DNA of 11,873 nucleotides from an uncultured Bacteroidota bacterium. GTDB taxonomy: Bacteria; Bacteroidota; Bacteroidia; Chitinophagales; Saprospiraceae. A program made the position numbers and the translations under genes. How positions within the stretch are numbered: the first letter of the stretch is position 1; each line of letters starts with the position of its first letter. The notes below the pieces were generated by a model. That model had not been told where the DNA came from. It ran no database searches and worked only from the letters and a program-made list of their open reading frames with translations. The stretch covers positions 1-11,873 of the forward strand of contig CALGAA010000232.1 in assembly GCA_937952445.1 (NCBI GenBank), in the 5' to 3' direction. This document shows, one piece after another, positions 1 through 6,965 of the stretch.

Positions 1-2
1 AA

Positions 3-500
3 GGTATAAATCTGAGTGATATTTCAATGTTTGGTGCAATTTTTCGGGACGTGCCGGACGGAGTAGACGCCCAATTTATGCAATATTCGGAAGTCCAGTT
101 TATTTTGGCGGAGGCGGTCGAACGCGGTTATATTTCGGGGAATGTATCGGAATACTATCAGAATGGAATCCGGGCAAGCTTTGAATATTACGGAAAGCCT
201 GTTCCGACAGGGTATTTTGAGCAGAATTCTGTGGTGCTGGATGGGAACGATCATTTGCAGAAAATCCTTACACAAAAATGGTTTTCGCTGATCGGCATAG
301 GACACGAAGCGTGGTTCAATATCCGTCGGACCGGGATCCCCGCCTTGCAGCCCGGTCCGGATAATCTCAATGAAGATCGCTACCCGGTCAGATATTTGTA
401 CCCCGAATCCGAGCAGGCAACCAATGCAGAAAATTACCGCGATGCTGTGCGCCGGTTGGGAGGCGATGATATCAATCAAAAGGGATGGTGGGAAAAGTAA
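3..500 (+). CDS. SusD/RagB-like outer-membrane lipoprotein, C-terminal part (5' end outside window)
   Basis: The open frame runs in from the left edge and ends at TAA 498-500, so only about the last 165 residues are present. SusD-family proteins are surface lipoproteins that capture glycans and form the lid of a SusC TonB-dependent transporter. Visible hallmarks are the helical segment with QYSEVQFILAEA (the usual R/Y-x-AE-hxhhhAEA type helix), the QKWFSLIGIGHEAWFNIRRTG stretch, the LYP..E...N..NY segment and the terminal GGDD...KGWWEK, typical of the SusD/RagB subgroup of about 500 residues. SusC would be expected upstream, outside the window. The downstream DUF1080 and Gfo/Idh/MocA genes on the same strand suggest one glycoside-utilisation locus, although 240 nt and a possible promoter separate them. 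Family assignment is firm; the substrate cannot be read from this fragment. Confidence 0.9.
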   Translation, partial: GINLSDISMFGAIFRDVPDGVDAQFMQYSEVQFILAEAVERGYISGNVSEYYQNGIRASFEYYGKPVPTGYFEQNSVVLDGNDHLQKILTQKWFSLIGIGHEAWFNIRRTGIPALQPGPDNLNEDRYPVRYLYPESEQATNAENYRDAVRRLGGDDINQKGWWEK

Positions 501-520
501 ATCTATCTCATTCCCCCACG

Positions 521-590
521 CGGTTTTGCTTCTTCGATATGACAAGAAATAACCTCGTCCTAATCATCACGAACTTAATGCCCGACGCAC
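521..590. repeat. Short dispersed repeat, copy A (diverged)
   Basis: This intergenic stretch just after the SusD stop matches 5527-5594. Shared blocks are CGGTT, CTTCTTCGATATGACAAG (529-546 here, 5535-5552 there), then CGAACTTAATGCCC and a GCGCA/ACGCA-like end. In the other copy the block is the core of a palindromic element; here the right arm of the central hairpin is degraded (CTCGTCCTA in place of CTTGTCATA) and the outer inverted repeats are missing. It is therefore best seen as a decayed partial copy of a small non-autonomous element. No protein is encoded. Confidence 0.7.
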
Positions 591-633
591 TATGTCTCTC
601 CGGATTTGATCTGGTGTAACCATCCCTGCCCTT

Positions 634-641
634 TAATTTTG
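634..641 (+). promoter_or_regulatory. Candidate -7 box upstream of the DUF1080 gene
   Basis: TAATTTTG fits the Bacteroidota -7 consensus TAnnTTTG exactly and lies about 100 nt before the DUF1080 start. The nearest upstream TTG (606-608) is 25 nt away, longer than the usual spacing to a -33 element, so this is only a candidate. If real, the DUF1080/oxidoreductase/regulator operon has its own promoter in addition to read-through from susD. Confidence 0.4.
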
Positions 642-690
642 GATTCCAAAATAATTGCCTAAATTTAGGCGCTTTAAACCAATAGGATCC

Positions 691-718
691 ATGAAGGCGA
701 ATGGATTATGGCCTTCAT
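691..718 (+). other. Leader hairpin ahead of the DUF1080 gene
   Basis: ATGAAGGC (691-698) and GCCTTCAT (711-718) are perfect 8-bp complements around a 12-nt loop, ending 22 nt before the start codon at 741. Only TTT follows, so it is a poor intrinsic terminator. It could be an attenuator, a processing or stability hairpin between susD and the downstream genes, or chance. Confidence 0.4.
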
Positions 719-740
719 TTAAACTAATTAACAATTGAAA

Positions 741-1550
741 ATGAAAAGTGTATATTATCTATTATTGAGCGTTACGGTATTGTTTACAGGATGTAACAAT
801 CAAAGCAGTACGACGGAATCGAACGACACTGCCACGCAGGAAAGTGTCAGCCAGGATGACGGATGGATCGATTTGCTGGACGAGGAGCATGCCGGATTGT
901 GGCGGGGATTCAATGGTGAGACCTTGCCTCCGGGCTGGACTTATGCCGATGGAATGTTGTACTATGATACCGAACTTCAGCTCGAACAGGATTATACCGG
1001 TGGCAAAGATGTAGTGTATGGCGGACAGGAATTTGACTATTTTGATTTTTCGGTCGAATGGAAAATTCCCGAAGGAGGAAACAGCGGTATTTTTTATCAC
1101 ATCCAGGAAGGTCCCGATTATAGATCCCCTTCTGGTGTGTCCCCGGAATATCAGTTAATCGATGATGAAAAATACGCGGACATCCACGATTTAGTGGGGT
1201 ATAATTCCCAGTTTGGGGCCGAGCATCCTGAATTGTTGCAGGATTGGCAGTTGACCGGCGCTGACTATGCGATGCATACGGTGGAGGTGGACAACAAAGT
1301 TCTTCATCCTACAGGTGAATGGAATACCTCACGAATCGTAGTAGCACCGGATCGGACAGAGCACTGGCTGAATGGTGTAAAACTGTTGAGCTTTGAATAC
1401 GGTACCGACGATTGGCATGCGCGAAAGGAAGCCGGAAAATGGAAGACATATCCCAACTATGGAAAATTTCGCAGCGGTTTGATCGGATTTCAGGATCATG
1501 GAAGTTCGTTGTGGTTTCGTAACATTAAAATCAAACCGCTCAGCGAGTAG
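741..1550 (+). CDS. DUF1080 (3-keto-disaccharide hydrolase family) lipoprotein
   Basis: 269 residues. ATG at 741 is chosen over an in-frame TTG at 735 because it follows an A-rich leader and gives a clean lipoprotein signal: a hydrophobic stretch ending in LFTGC with Cys18 as the lipidated residue. After a Ser/Thr-rich linker the DUF1080 beta-jellyroll spans about residues 40-269, with the family signatures NSGIFYH, SPEYQLIDDE, HPTGEWNTSRIVV, EHWLNGVKLL and GLIGFQDHGSSLWFRNIKI. Members of this family cleave glycosides whose sugar has first been oxidised to a 3-keto form. The oxidoreductase gene starts 43 nt downstream on the same strand, giving the expected oxidise-then-cleave pair, and both proteins are predicted to be exported. 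That pairing of functions is inference from family knowledge; the natural glycoside is unknown. The neighbouring SusD points to uptake of a glycan or plant-type glycoside. Confidence 0.9.
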   Translation: MKSVYYLLLSVTVLFTGCNNQSSTTESNDTATQESVSQDDGWIDLLDEEHAGLWRGFNGETLPPGWTYADGMLYYDTELQLEQDYTGGKDVVYGGQEFDYFDFSVEWKIPEGGNSGIFYHIQEGPDYRSPSGVSPEYQLIDDEKYADIHDLVGYNSQFGAEHPELLQDWQLTGADYAMHTVEVDNKVLHPTGEWNTSRIVVAPDRTEHWLNGVKLLSFEYGTDDWHARKEAGKWKTYPNYGKFRSGLIGFQDHGSSLWFRNIKIKPLSE

Positions 1551-1593
1551 ATTTATCGGAATTGACTTTCAATGAAATAAAAATAATCAAGCA

Positions 1594-2922
1594 ATGAAAA
1601 GACGTAATTTTATAAAAACAACGGGTGCAGGAGCGCTGGCCAGTATGCTCCCTTTGTCACTTTCCTCTTTTAGCCCGGCTAACCAGCTTCGGGTAGCCCA
1701 GGTTGGGCTGGGAATGATGGGCGTAGCGGACCTGAAGGACATCGCCTCTCACCCCGCAGTGAAAATTGTGGCTTTGTGCGACGTAGATAGCAACAATCTC
1801 AATAAAGCAGCACGGGATTATCCCAATGCCAGGAAGTTTGAAGATTATGAGAAAATGCTGGATTCCATGGGCGACCAAATCGATGCGGTAGTTGTGTCTA
1901 CACCCGATCACATCCATGCTCCGGTTTCCCTCAAAGCCATGAAGATGGACAAGCACGTATATTGTCAGAAACCTTTGACTCATTTTGTATCAGAAGCACG
2001 TGAGATGGATAAGGTTGCGAAAGAACGCAATTTGGTGACGCAGATGGGTATTCAGGTTCACTCCTTTTACGACTATATCCTGGCCACAGAATTGATTCGC
2101 GGAGGTATTATCGGCAAGGTATCGGAGGTATATGCGTGGTCACCTAAAGTTTGGGGTTACGATGGGCCTGAACCTCAGGGAAGTGATCCAGTTCCCGCGC
2201 ACCTCAACTGGGATCTGTGGCAGGGACCAGTTAAAAAACGACCATACAAAGAAGGGTTTTACCACCCGAGCAACTGGCGGAAGACGCTGGATTATGGTTG
2301 TGGAACTTTGGGCGACATGGGGGTTCATATTTTCGACACGCCGTACAATGCCCTCGAACTTGGAGTACCTTTGACGGTCAAGAACAATTGCCGGCCACCC
2401 AATAATTTTGGGCACCCGGAGAAAAATGAAGTCACGTATACTTTCCCCGGTACCCGTTATACCACCAGACGACTTAAATGGGTATGGTACGACGGTGAAG
2501 GAGCTCCGAAGCTTCATAAAAAACTGAGATTGCCCAACAATGAGACATTGCCTGAGCAGGGGGCGATGTTTATCGGCCAAAACGGCCGGCGCTTGTTGCT
2601 TCCGCACTTTATGGAACTGCCAAGATTAATTGTTAAGGGGGAATACAAGCCGTTGGAAATTGAAAAATACGATCCTCAGGGCAAACTTGGTGAGCCCGTG
2701 CGGGACTACGCGGGAGAATCTCCGAAGCATTATCACCAGTTTGTCGATGCCTGTTTGGGGAAAGACCAATGCAGTGCGCCTTTTTCATATGCATCTAAGC
2801 TTACGGAAGTTATCTTATTGGGTGTAATCGCTGCTCGTTTTCCGGGTAAGAAATTGCACTGGGATGGGGATAATGCCCGATTTAAGGAGGAAGAAGCGAA
2901 TAAGTACATTGCCAGCCTTTAA
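1594..2922 (+). CDS. Secreted Gfo/Idh/MocA family oxidoreductase (Tat substrate)
   Basis: 442 residues, full length for the exported Bacteroidota group. The N-terminus carries a twin-arginine signal (RRNFIK at residues 3-8, then a hydrophobic stretch to about residue 27), so the protein should be exported folded with its NAD(P) cofactor bound. The Rossmann fold begins at LRVAQVGLGMMG (G38-x-G40...G43) and reaches a CDVD acidic end of beta-2 at 62-65. The EKP-type catalytic segment reads CQKPLTH with Lys126, and GDMGVHIFDTPYNAL (Asp241, His245) holds the likely active-site acid/base pair. Such enzymes oxidise or reduce sugar hydroxyls; beside a DUF1080 protein, C3-oxidation of a glycoside to the 3-keto form is the favoured role. 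A trapped, recycling cofactor as in glucose-fructose oxidoreductase is likely for a periplasmic member. Position 11 nt before the Crp/Fnr gene suggests cotranscription. Confidence 0.9.
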   Translation: MKRRNFIKTTGAGALASMLPLSLSSFSPANQLRVAQVGLGMMGVADLKDIASHPAVKIVALCDVDSNNLNKAARDYPNARKFEDYEKMLDSMGDQIDAVVVSTPDHIHAPVSLKAMKMDKHVYCQKPLTHFVSEAREMDKVAKERNLVTQMGIQVHSFYDYILATELIRGGIIGKVSEVYAWSPKVWGYDGPEPQGSDPVPAHLNWDLWQGPVKKRPYKEGFYHPSNWRKTLDYGCGTLGDMGVHIFDTPYNALELGVPLTVKNNCRPPNNFGHPEKNEVTYTFPGTRYTTRRLKWVWYDGEGAPKLHKKLRLPNNETLPEQGAMFIGQNGRRLLLPHFMELPRLIVKGEYKPLEIEKYDPQGKLGEPVRDYAGESPKHYHQFVDACLGKDQCSAPFSYASKLTEVILLGVIAARFPGKKLHWDGDNARFKEEEANKYIASL

Positions 2923-2933
2923 TTTCGTCGAAT

Positions 2934-3557
2934 ATGGATGGTGGATTGGATGAAATGGCGGTTGAAATTAAATACCCTGTCCTTGCCAGGGCAGTGGAAC
3001 ACACATTAGGACAGGCTCTTCCCGCATCGGTTCTGGCCAATATGGAAAAATTGGCTTTTGAGAAATCGTTCGATAAGAAGGATTTTTTTGTCGAACCGGG
3101 AAGAGCTTGTAATTACCAGTATTTTGTCCTGGAAGGAGCCTGCTATTCTTATTACGTTAATGAGAAGGGAGATAAAAATGCCCTTCAATTTGCCACGGAG
3201 AGTTATTGGATCACCGATGCAGCGAGTTATTTTTTAAATAATCCGGCCGTATCGACCATCGAAACCCTCGAACCGACCCGTGTGTTGATGTTAAGTAAGC
3301 AAAACTTTCAGAAATTGGTCGATTCGGATCCTATATGGGACCGATATTTTAGGGTTTTGATGCAGAAATCCCTGGCTCATTTGCACCTCAGGATTGCCAA
3401 AACCAACAGTGAAGAAGCCAAAGTCCGGTACCTGGAATTTTCTGAAAAATATCCTCATTTCATTCAACGCATTCCTCAGTATTTGATCGCATCCTACCTC
3501 GGCATCCGACCCCAGTCTCTGAGCCGCATAAGAAAGGAACTGGCAGGCTATGGTTGA
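2934..3557 (+). CDS. Crp/Fnr family transcriptional regulator
   Basis: 207 residues from ATG 2934; a second in-frame ATG at 2955 (Met8) is equally plausible because neither has a clear ribosome site. The N-terminal half is a cyclic-nucleotide-binding-type beta-roll (about residues 35-135, with FFVEPGRACNYQYFVLEG and the ETLEPTRVLMLS strand). A long dimer helix follows (DRYFRVLMQKSLAHLHLRIA) and then a short C-terminal winged helix ending YLIASYLGIRPQSLSRIRKEL, the recognition-helix pattern common in Bacteroidota Crp-like proteins. There is no cysteine set for an Fe-S cluster, so this is not a classical Fnr, and the cAMP-binding residues are not conserved enough to name a ligand. Only 11 nt separate it from the oxidoreductase gene, so it probably shares that transcript and may control the locus, or sense a product of it. 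Target and ligand are unknown. Confidence 0.88.
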   Translation: MDGGLDEMAVEIKYPVLARAVEHTLGQALPASVLANMEKLAFEKSFDKKDFFVEPGRACNYQYFVLEGACYSYYVNEKGDKNALQFATESYWITDAASYFLNNPAVSTIETLEPTRVLMLSKQNFQKLVDSDPIWDRYFRVLMQKSLAHLHLRIAKTNSEEAKVRYLEFSEKYPHFIQRIPQYLIASYLGIRPQSLSRIRKELAGYG

Positions 3558-3563
3558 TCCCTT

Positions 3564-3615
3564 CCCACGATGGGTTTTTGTCATCCAGGCAACCCTCGTC
3601 CCCGGGTATTCCCGG
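3564..3615. other. Convergent intergenic region with two weak hairpins
   Basis: The regulator gene and the antiporter gene face each other here. CCCA-CGA-TGGG followed by five T (3564-3579) could act as a weak intrinsic terminator for the + strand operon. CCGGG-TATT-CCCGG (3602-3615) is a second small perfect hairpin without a T run on either side. Neither is strong by itself; the location between converging genes is the main argument for a termination role. Confidence 0.35.
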
Positions 3616-3676
3616 TCCCGTAACGCCCTGCTTTCTCTTCTGATCTTCTTTCTATTATTTCAACTGCTTAATCCTG

Positions 3677-5173
3677 CTAATACCTGACCCCTAATCGTTT
3701 ATACGTTTCTCTCAAAGCAGAATAATCATCCGTAATCACCAACAGCATATCACCTACATAGAGGGGTGTTGAGCTGTTGGGGACAAAATATTTTCCATCG
3801 CGTTTGACCATTACCACGATAGTTTTTTCGGGGAGTGCCAGATCAATAAGGTGATTGCCATTGAGAAGCGAGTTTTCGGTCAGTCGGATTTCGGAGGTTA
3901 CCGATTTAATTTCATCAGAAAATTCCACATCAAAATTTTGCAGTTCCCTGCCCTGATCATCGGGGGGTTCATCCAAATCGAGCCACTTTGCAACTTTGGA
4001 GAGGGTGGTCCCCTGAACTACCAACGAAACCAATGTGCAAAAGAAAACGATGTTAAACATCAACCGGGCGTTGGGGATATCACTTGCCAGTACCATGATG
4101 GCAAATATGATGGGTACAGCCCCCCTGAGACCAACCCACGAAATAAAAGTCTTATCGGCGACACTCATTTTGGGAAAAGGCAATAGACACAGAAAAACGC
4201 TTAATGGCCGGCTGATAAATATCATGATGAAACTAATGATCAGACCCGGAACAATAATCGGAACCAATTCTGACGGATTGATCAATAACCCAAGGGTCAG
4301 GAACATGAGCAATTGGCTCATCCAGGCCATCCCATCAAAGAAATTGAGAGCGGTACGCTTGTGAACAAACCGGGAATTCCCGATAACCAATCCCCCCACA
4401 TAAACCGCCAGATAACCGTTCCCATTGAGGAAATAGGTGCCGGAAAATATAAATATGCAAAAGGTGAAAACCAGGATCGGATACAGGGATTTGTTTTCCA
4501 ATCGGATGATATTTATAACATACACGGCCAGTTTCCCCAGCAGAAAACCAGCTATCCCGCCGATGATCAATTGCATCACGAGAGCCTGGGAAGCAAGTAA
4601 ATAATTCGGTTGAGTATCAGCGCCCACCATTTCAATAAGTGTAATGGTCAGGACATAAGCCATGGGGTCGTTACTTCCGCTTTCAAGCTCAAGCATCGGT
4701 TTGAGGTTGTTCTTGAGTTTTAACCCTTTGGATCTCAAAATGGAAAAAACGGAGGCCGAGTCAGTTGATGACATGGTTGCAGCCAGTAAAAGCGAGGATA
4801 ATAAACCAATTGAAGCCGATTGAACGGTCATTCCCAAAATGTACCAAATGGCCAACCCGGTAAAAATGGCGGTTAATAAAACCCCTACAGTAGCCAGAAT
4901 GACCCCCTGGGGCAATACCGGTTTGATGTCATCCAATTTTGTATCCATCCCACCCGAAAACAAAATAATGCAGAGTGCTATGGAGCTGATAGCCTGGGCC
5001 AATTGGATGTTTTGGAATTCAATCCCCACGCCATCGCTTCCGAATATCATTCCTACCCCTAAAAACAAGAGCAAGACCGGAACTCCAAAGCGATAGCCTG
5101 CCTTTCCAACCAATATGCTGAGAAAGAATAGCAAAGAAAGGGTGAGCAGAATCAATTCAATGGATAACCCCAT
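3677..5173 (-). CDS. CPA1 potassium(sodium)/proton antiporter, NhaP2/CvrA type
   Basis: 498 residues starting at the ATG complementary to 5171-5173. The first 390 or so residues form 12-14 hydrophobic segments of a Na+/H+ exchanger domain, with the CPA1 ion-site motifs SSTDSASV (around 136-141) and ELESGSNDPMA (162-171, with Asn168-Asp169 as expected for electroneutral members). A cytoplasmic tail follows, with EIRLTENSLLNGNHLIDLALPEKTIVVMVKRDGKYFVPNSSTPLYVGDMLLVI, split by family knowledge into a TrkA-C/RCK-C type regulatory module. Together these match the K+/H+ antiporter group including NhaP2 and CvrA, which exports K+ or Na+ in exchange for protons at the inner membrane and adjusts cell volume and pH. 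It is transcribed alone, convergent with the regulator gene and divergent from the DoxX gene across a 750-nt gap. Ion preference cannot be read from sequence. Confidence 0.9.
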   Translation of the reverse strand: MGLSIELILLTLSLLFFLSILVGKAGYRFGVPVLLLFLGVGMIFGSDGVGIEFQNIQLAQAISSIALCIILFSGGMDTKLDDIKPVLPQGVILATVGVLLTAIFTGLAIWYILGMTVQSASIGLLSSLLLAATMSSTDSASVFSILRSKGLKLKNNLKPMLELESGSNDPMAYVLTITLIEMVGADTQPNYLLASQALVMQLIIGGIAGFLLGKLAVYVINIIRLENKSLYPILVFTFCIFIFSGTYFLNGNGYLAVYVGGLVIGNSRFVHKRTALNFFDGMAWMSQLLMFLTLGLLINPSELVPIIVPGLIISFIMIFISRPLSVFLCLLPFPKMSVADKTFISWVGLRGAVPIIFAIMVLASDIPNARLMFNIVFFCTLVSLVVQGTTLSKVAKWLDLDEPPDDQGRELQNFDVEFSDEIKSVTSEIRLTENSLLNGNHLIDLALPEKTIVVMVKRDGKYFVPNSSTPLYVGDMLLVITDDYSALRETYKRLGVRY

Positions 5174-5226
5174 GCGCTATTTAATTATCATATCTGTTTG
5201 ATTGCAAATATCTCCATATTTAAGCT

Positions 5227-5234
5227 CAAAGATA
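5227..5234 (-). promoter_or_regulatory. Candidate -7 box for the antiporter gene
   Basis: On the minus strand this reads TATCTTTG, a full match to TAnnTTTG, and lies 53 nt upstream of the antiporter start. No convincing TTG -33 element is seen at the usual distance, so support is limited to one box. Confidence 0.35.
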
Positions 5235-5493
5235 AGAAGTTCAATCTTTTTTTCTTTAGGGGGGTGGATTCGTCCGGATACATAAATGTTTATAGAAATC
5301 CATTTTGTTCCAAATCAATGGCATATCCAGGAGAATAAAAATACTCCATAATTATTTGATTTACAAAGCTATTAATTGAGAGAGGTTATCTGTAATGGAT
5401 ATAAGATCTTGGGATAGCGTACACCGCCGGGAATGATAGTGTACCAGACACCAAATTAGTGCCCCTTCTGACGGATTTTTATCCGCCCTTTCA

Positions 5494-5612
5494 TCATCTA
5501 AAGCATTGTGTATCATCGGATATCCGCGGTTGAACTTCTTCGATATGACAAGAATAGCCTTGTCATAGGCATCCCGAACTTAATGCCCCGCGCATCAGGG
5601 AGCTTTAGATGA
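5494..5612. repeat. MITE-like palindromic element, copy B of the dispersed repeat
   Basis: TCATCTAAAGC (5494-5504) and GCTTTAGATGA (5602-5612) are perfect 11-bp terminal inverted repeats about 119 bp apart. At the exact middle sits a second perfect hairpin, TATGACAAG (5544-5552), loop AATAGC, CTTGTCATA (5559-5567), and the arms between ends and centre are partly complementary. So the whole element can fold as one long imperfect hairpin. Its core recurs at 521-590. The length, terminal repeats, lack of coding capacity and intergenic position suggest a non-autonomous mobile element (MITE-like); no obvious target-site duplication is seen. Confidence 0.6.
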
Positions 5613-5854
5613 AGGACATTTAATGAAATAAGAATACGGAGATCTGTACCCTTTTGCGGCTATCCCGGGGGCGTCCTCTTAATTCGAAACCTCGTTTTCA
5701 GGTGCTTAAGAGCAAGTAAATAGTGCTTAATATATGATACAAAGCAGTATGGGAGCGTGTTCGAGCTGTTCTCAGGTTTGAAACATCAGCATATTCCGGA
5801 TCCATATGTTCCTCCTTAAATAAGGGGGGCACAATCCATCAACAATCCATTTTA

Positions 5855-5898
5855 TTAACCTATGTGAACGGCTCGTCTATTCTTGTGTCGGATATTTG
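5855..5898 (+). promoter_or_regulatory. Promoter with shared operator-like motif, DoxX gene (site 1)
   Basis: TTAACCTATGTGAACGG at 5855-5871, then exactly 19 nt, then GATATTTG at 5891-5898 (seven of eight to TAnnTTTG). The DoxX ATG follows 26 nt later. The 17-nt motif is identical to the one at 10565 and closely similar to the one at 6349. Its core TTAAC-N4-GTGAA is an imperfect dyad. It covers the place of the -33 element, so a bound factor would compete with or help RNA polymerase. Confidence 0.75.
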
Positions 5899-5924
5899 TA
5901 ATCAAATTATAAAATAAATAAAAT

Positions 5925-6341
5925 ATGAAATCACTATTGAAAGTATCACCAGCTTCTAATCAAGTTGACCTGGGAATATTGGTTGCGCGGGTGGGCGTAT
6001 CTGTTCTTATGTTTACACATGGAATTCCCAAAATCGGCCGCTTATTCCAGGATGAAGTGACTTTTTTGGATTTTATGGGCCTGGGACCTGAAGTAAGTCT
6101 TACGCTGGCCATCCTGGCTGAGGTCCTTTGTTCTATTCTTGTTCTTCTGGGGTTAGCCACAAGATTTGCAGTGATTCCATTGATTATAACTATGCTCACC
6201 GCCTTGATTATGGTCCACGGATCTGATCCATTTCCCATTCAGGAGAAATTATTGCTTTACATTTTGATGTATGTAGTGCTTATGATTACCGGAAGTGGCC
6301 GATATTCTATGGATCAAAAATACTTTTCCTCCCAGCAATAG
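5925..6341 (+). CDS. DoxX family membrane protein (MhqP-like)
   Basis: 138 residues, usual for the family, starting at ATG 5925 after an A-rich leader. Four hydrophobic segments are visible: LGILVARVGVSVLMFTHGI with the family's HGIPK turn, VSLTLAILAEVLCSILVLLGL, FAVIPLIITMLTALIMVHG, and LLLYILMYVVLMITGSGRYSMD with the terminal G-x-GxxS/YSxD signature. DoxX-type proteins are small inner-membrane proteins tied to redox and thiol stress; the B. subtilis relative MhqP belongs to the MhqR quinone-responsive regulon. Here it begins a + strand series with a YceI protein, a VOC dioxygenase and an MhqD-type hydrolase, which supports a quinone or electrophile stress role. Its biochemical activity is unknown. 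The next gene has its own copy of the promoter motif starting 8 nt after this stop. Confidence 0.88.
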   Translation: MKSLLKVSPASNQVDLGILVARVGVSVLMFTHGIPKIGRLFQDEVTFLDFMGLGPEVSLTLAILAEVLCSILVLLGLATRFAVIPLIITMLTALIMVHGSDPFPIQEKLLLYILMYVVLMITGSGRYSMDQKYFSSQQ

Positions 6342-6348
6342 TGCTTTA

Positions 6349-6392
6349 TTAACATAGGTGAATGGAGGGGTAAATAAGAAGACGTAATTTTA
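6349..6392 (+). promoter_or_regulatory. Promoter with shared operator-like motif, cytoplasmic YceI gene (site 2)
   Basis: TTAACATAGGTGAATGG at 6349-6365, then 19 nt, then TAATTTTA at 6385-6392 (seven of eight to TAnnTTTG); the YceI ATG is 31 nt further. The 14-nt core differs at two positions from sites 1 and 3, and also at only two positions from their reverse complement, which is what a true dyad operator should do. Spacing to the -7 box is identical in all three sites. Confidence 0.7.
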
Positions 6393-6423
6393 CAATATTA
6401 ATTAACAATAAAAATTTATAAAA

Positions 6424-6963
6424 ATGAGCAATCAAAAAACTAAATGGGTATTGGACCCTACGCACAGTGAACTCACCTTTCGAGTTAAACACCTGATGAT
6501 TTCCAACGTGAAAGGAGAGTTTCGAAAATTTGAGGCAGCCGTTTTAAGCGATGGTGACGATTTTAGCAATGCAGAGGTTTCTGCAGTGATCGACGCTTCT
6601 TCGATCGATACCAACAACAATGATCGTGACAATCACTTGCGAAGCGATGATTTCTTTGGTGCAGACGACCACCCCCAACTAACCTTTAAAAGTACAGAAC
6701 TCAACAAACTGGATGAAGACAATTACCAGTTGAAAGGTTTACTCCAAATCAAAGGAGTTGAAAATGAAGTCATTCTGGATGTTGATTATGGTGGGATGAT
6801 GAAAGATCCTTATGGCAATAAGAAAGCTGGTTTTACGGTCTCTGGCAAAATAAATCGAAAAGATTGGGGGTTAAATTGGAATACCGCCCTTGAAACTGGT
6901 GGTGTCCTGGTCAGCGATGAAGTGCGGATAAACGCTGAGATTCAGCTCGTTCAGGAGCAATAA
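6424..6963 (+). CDS. YceI family protein, cytoplasmic form
   Basis: 179 residues with no signal peptide: the protein begins directly at the domain (KWVLDPTHSELTFRVKHLMISNVKGEF). The YceI lipocalin-like beta-barrel spans the full length, with the conserved D-x-x-H-S opening, the ASSIDTNNNDRDNHLRSDDFF loop, PQLTFKST, LLQIKGVENEVILDVDY, GFTVSGKINRKDWGLNWN and a closing VSDEVRINAEIQL strand. YceI proteins bind isoprenoid or amphipathic ligands such as ubiquinone-8 in structural work on other members, so a role in holding or buffering quinones or lipids fits the neighbourhood. It sits between DoxX and the VOC dioxygenase with its own promoter, and is paralogous to the signal-peptide-bearing YceI at 10655, with the same promoter type. 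The actual ligand is unknown. Confidence 0.9.
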   Translation: MSNQKTKWVLDPTHSELTFRVKHLMISNVKGEFRKFEAAVLSDGDDFSNAEVSAVIDASSIDTNNNDRDNHLRSDDFFGADDHPQLTFKSTELNKLDEDNYQLKGLLQIKGVENEVILDVDYGGMMKDPYGNKKAGFTVSGKINRKDWGLNWNTALETGGVLVSDEVRINAEIQLVQEQ

Positions 6964-6965
6964 TT

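Larger units (their letters stand above)
5174..5854. other. Long gene-free, structured intergenic region
   Basis: No open frame of useful length, RNA gene or recognisable gene remnant is visible. The first 230 nt are AT-rich. The middle holds several palindromes: CGGAT-TTTT-ATCCG (5472-5485), CGGATATCCG (5517-5526) and the 119-bp element described separately. Farther right are repeated GTGCTTAA words (5701 and 5733 areas), a hairpin CCTCCTTA/TAAGGGGG (5811-5828) and two CAATCCAT words just before the DoxX promoter motif. It looks like a landing area for small repeats; an unrecognised small RNA cannot be excluded. Confidence 0.5.

Noticed and set aside
735..740. TTG start two codons before the DUF1080 ATG
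   Set aside because: The ATG at 741 gives a standard short lipoprotein signal; the TTG adds only Met-Lys and has no supporting ribosome site.
3677..5173. A Kef-type link between the antiporter and electrophile defence
   Set aside because: The protein is CPA1 type, not the CPA2 KefB/C type gated by glutathione adducts; it is on the other strand, 750 nt away, and lacks the shared operator motif.
5855..5871. Reading the shared motif as a Crp site because it contains TGTGA, with the Crp/Fnr gene in the window as its regulator
   Set aside because: Only one Crp-like half is present, the opposite half is TTAAC, and site 2 reads GGTGA; nothing links that regulator to these promoters.
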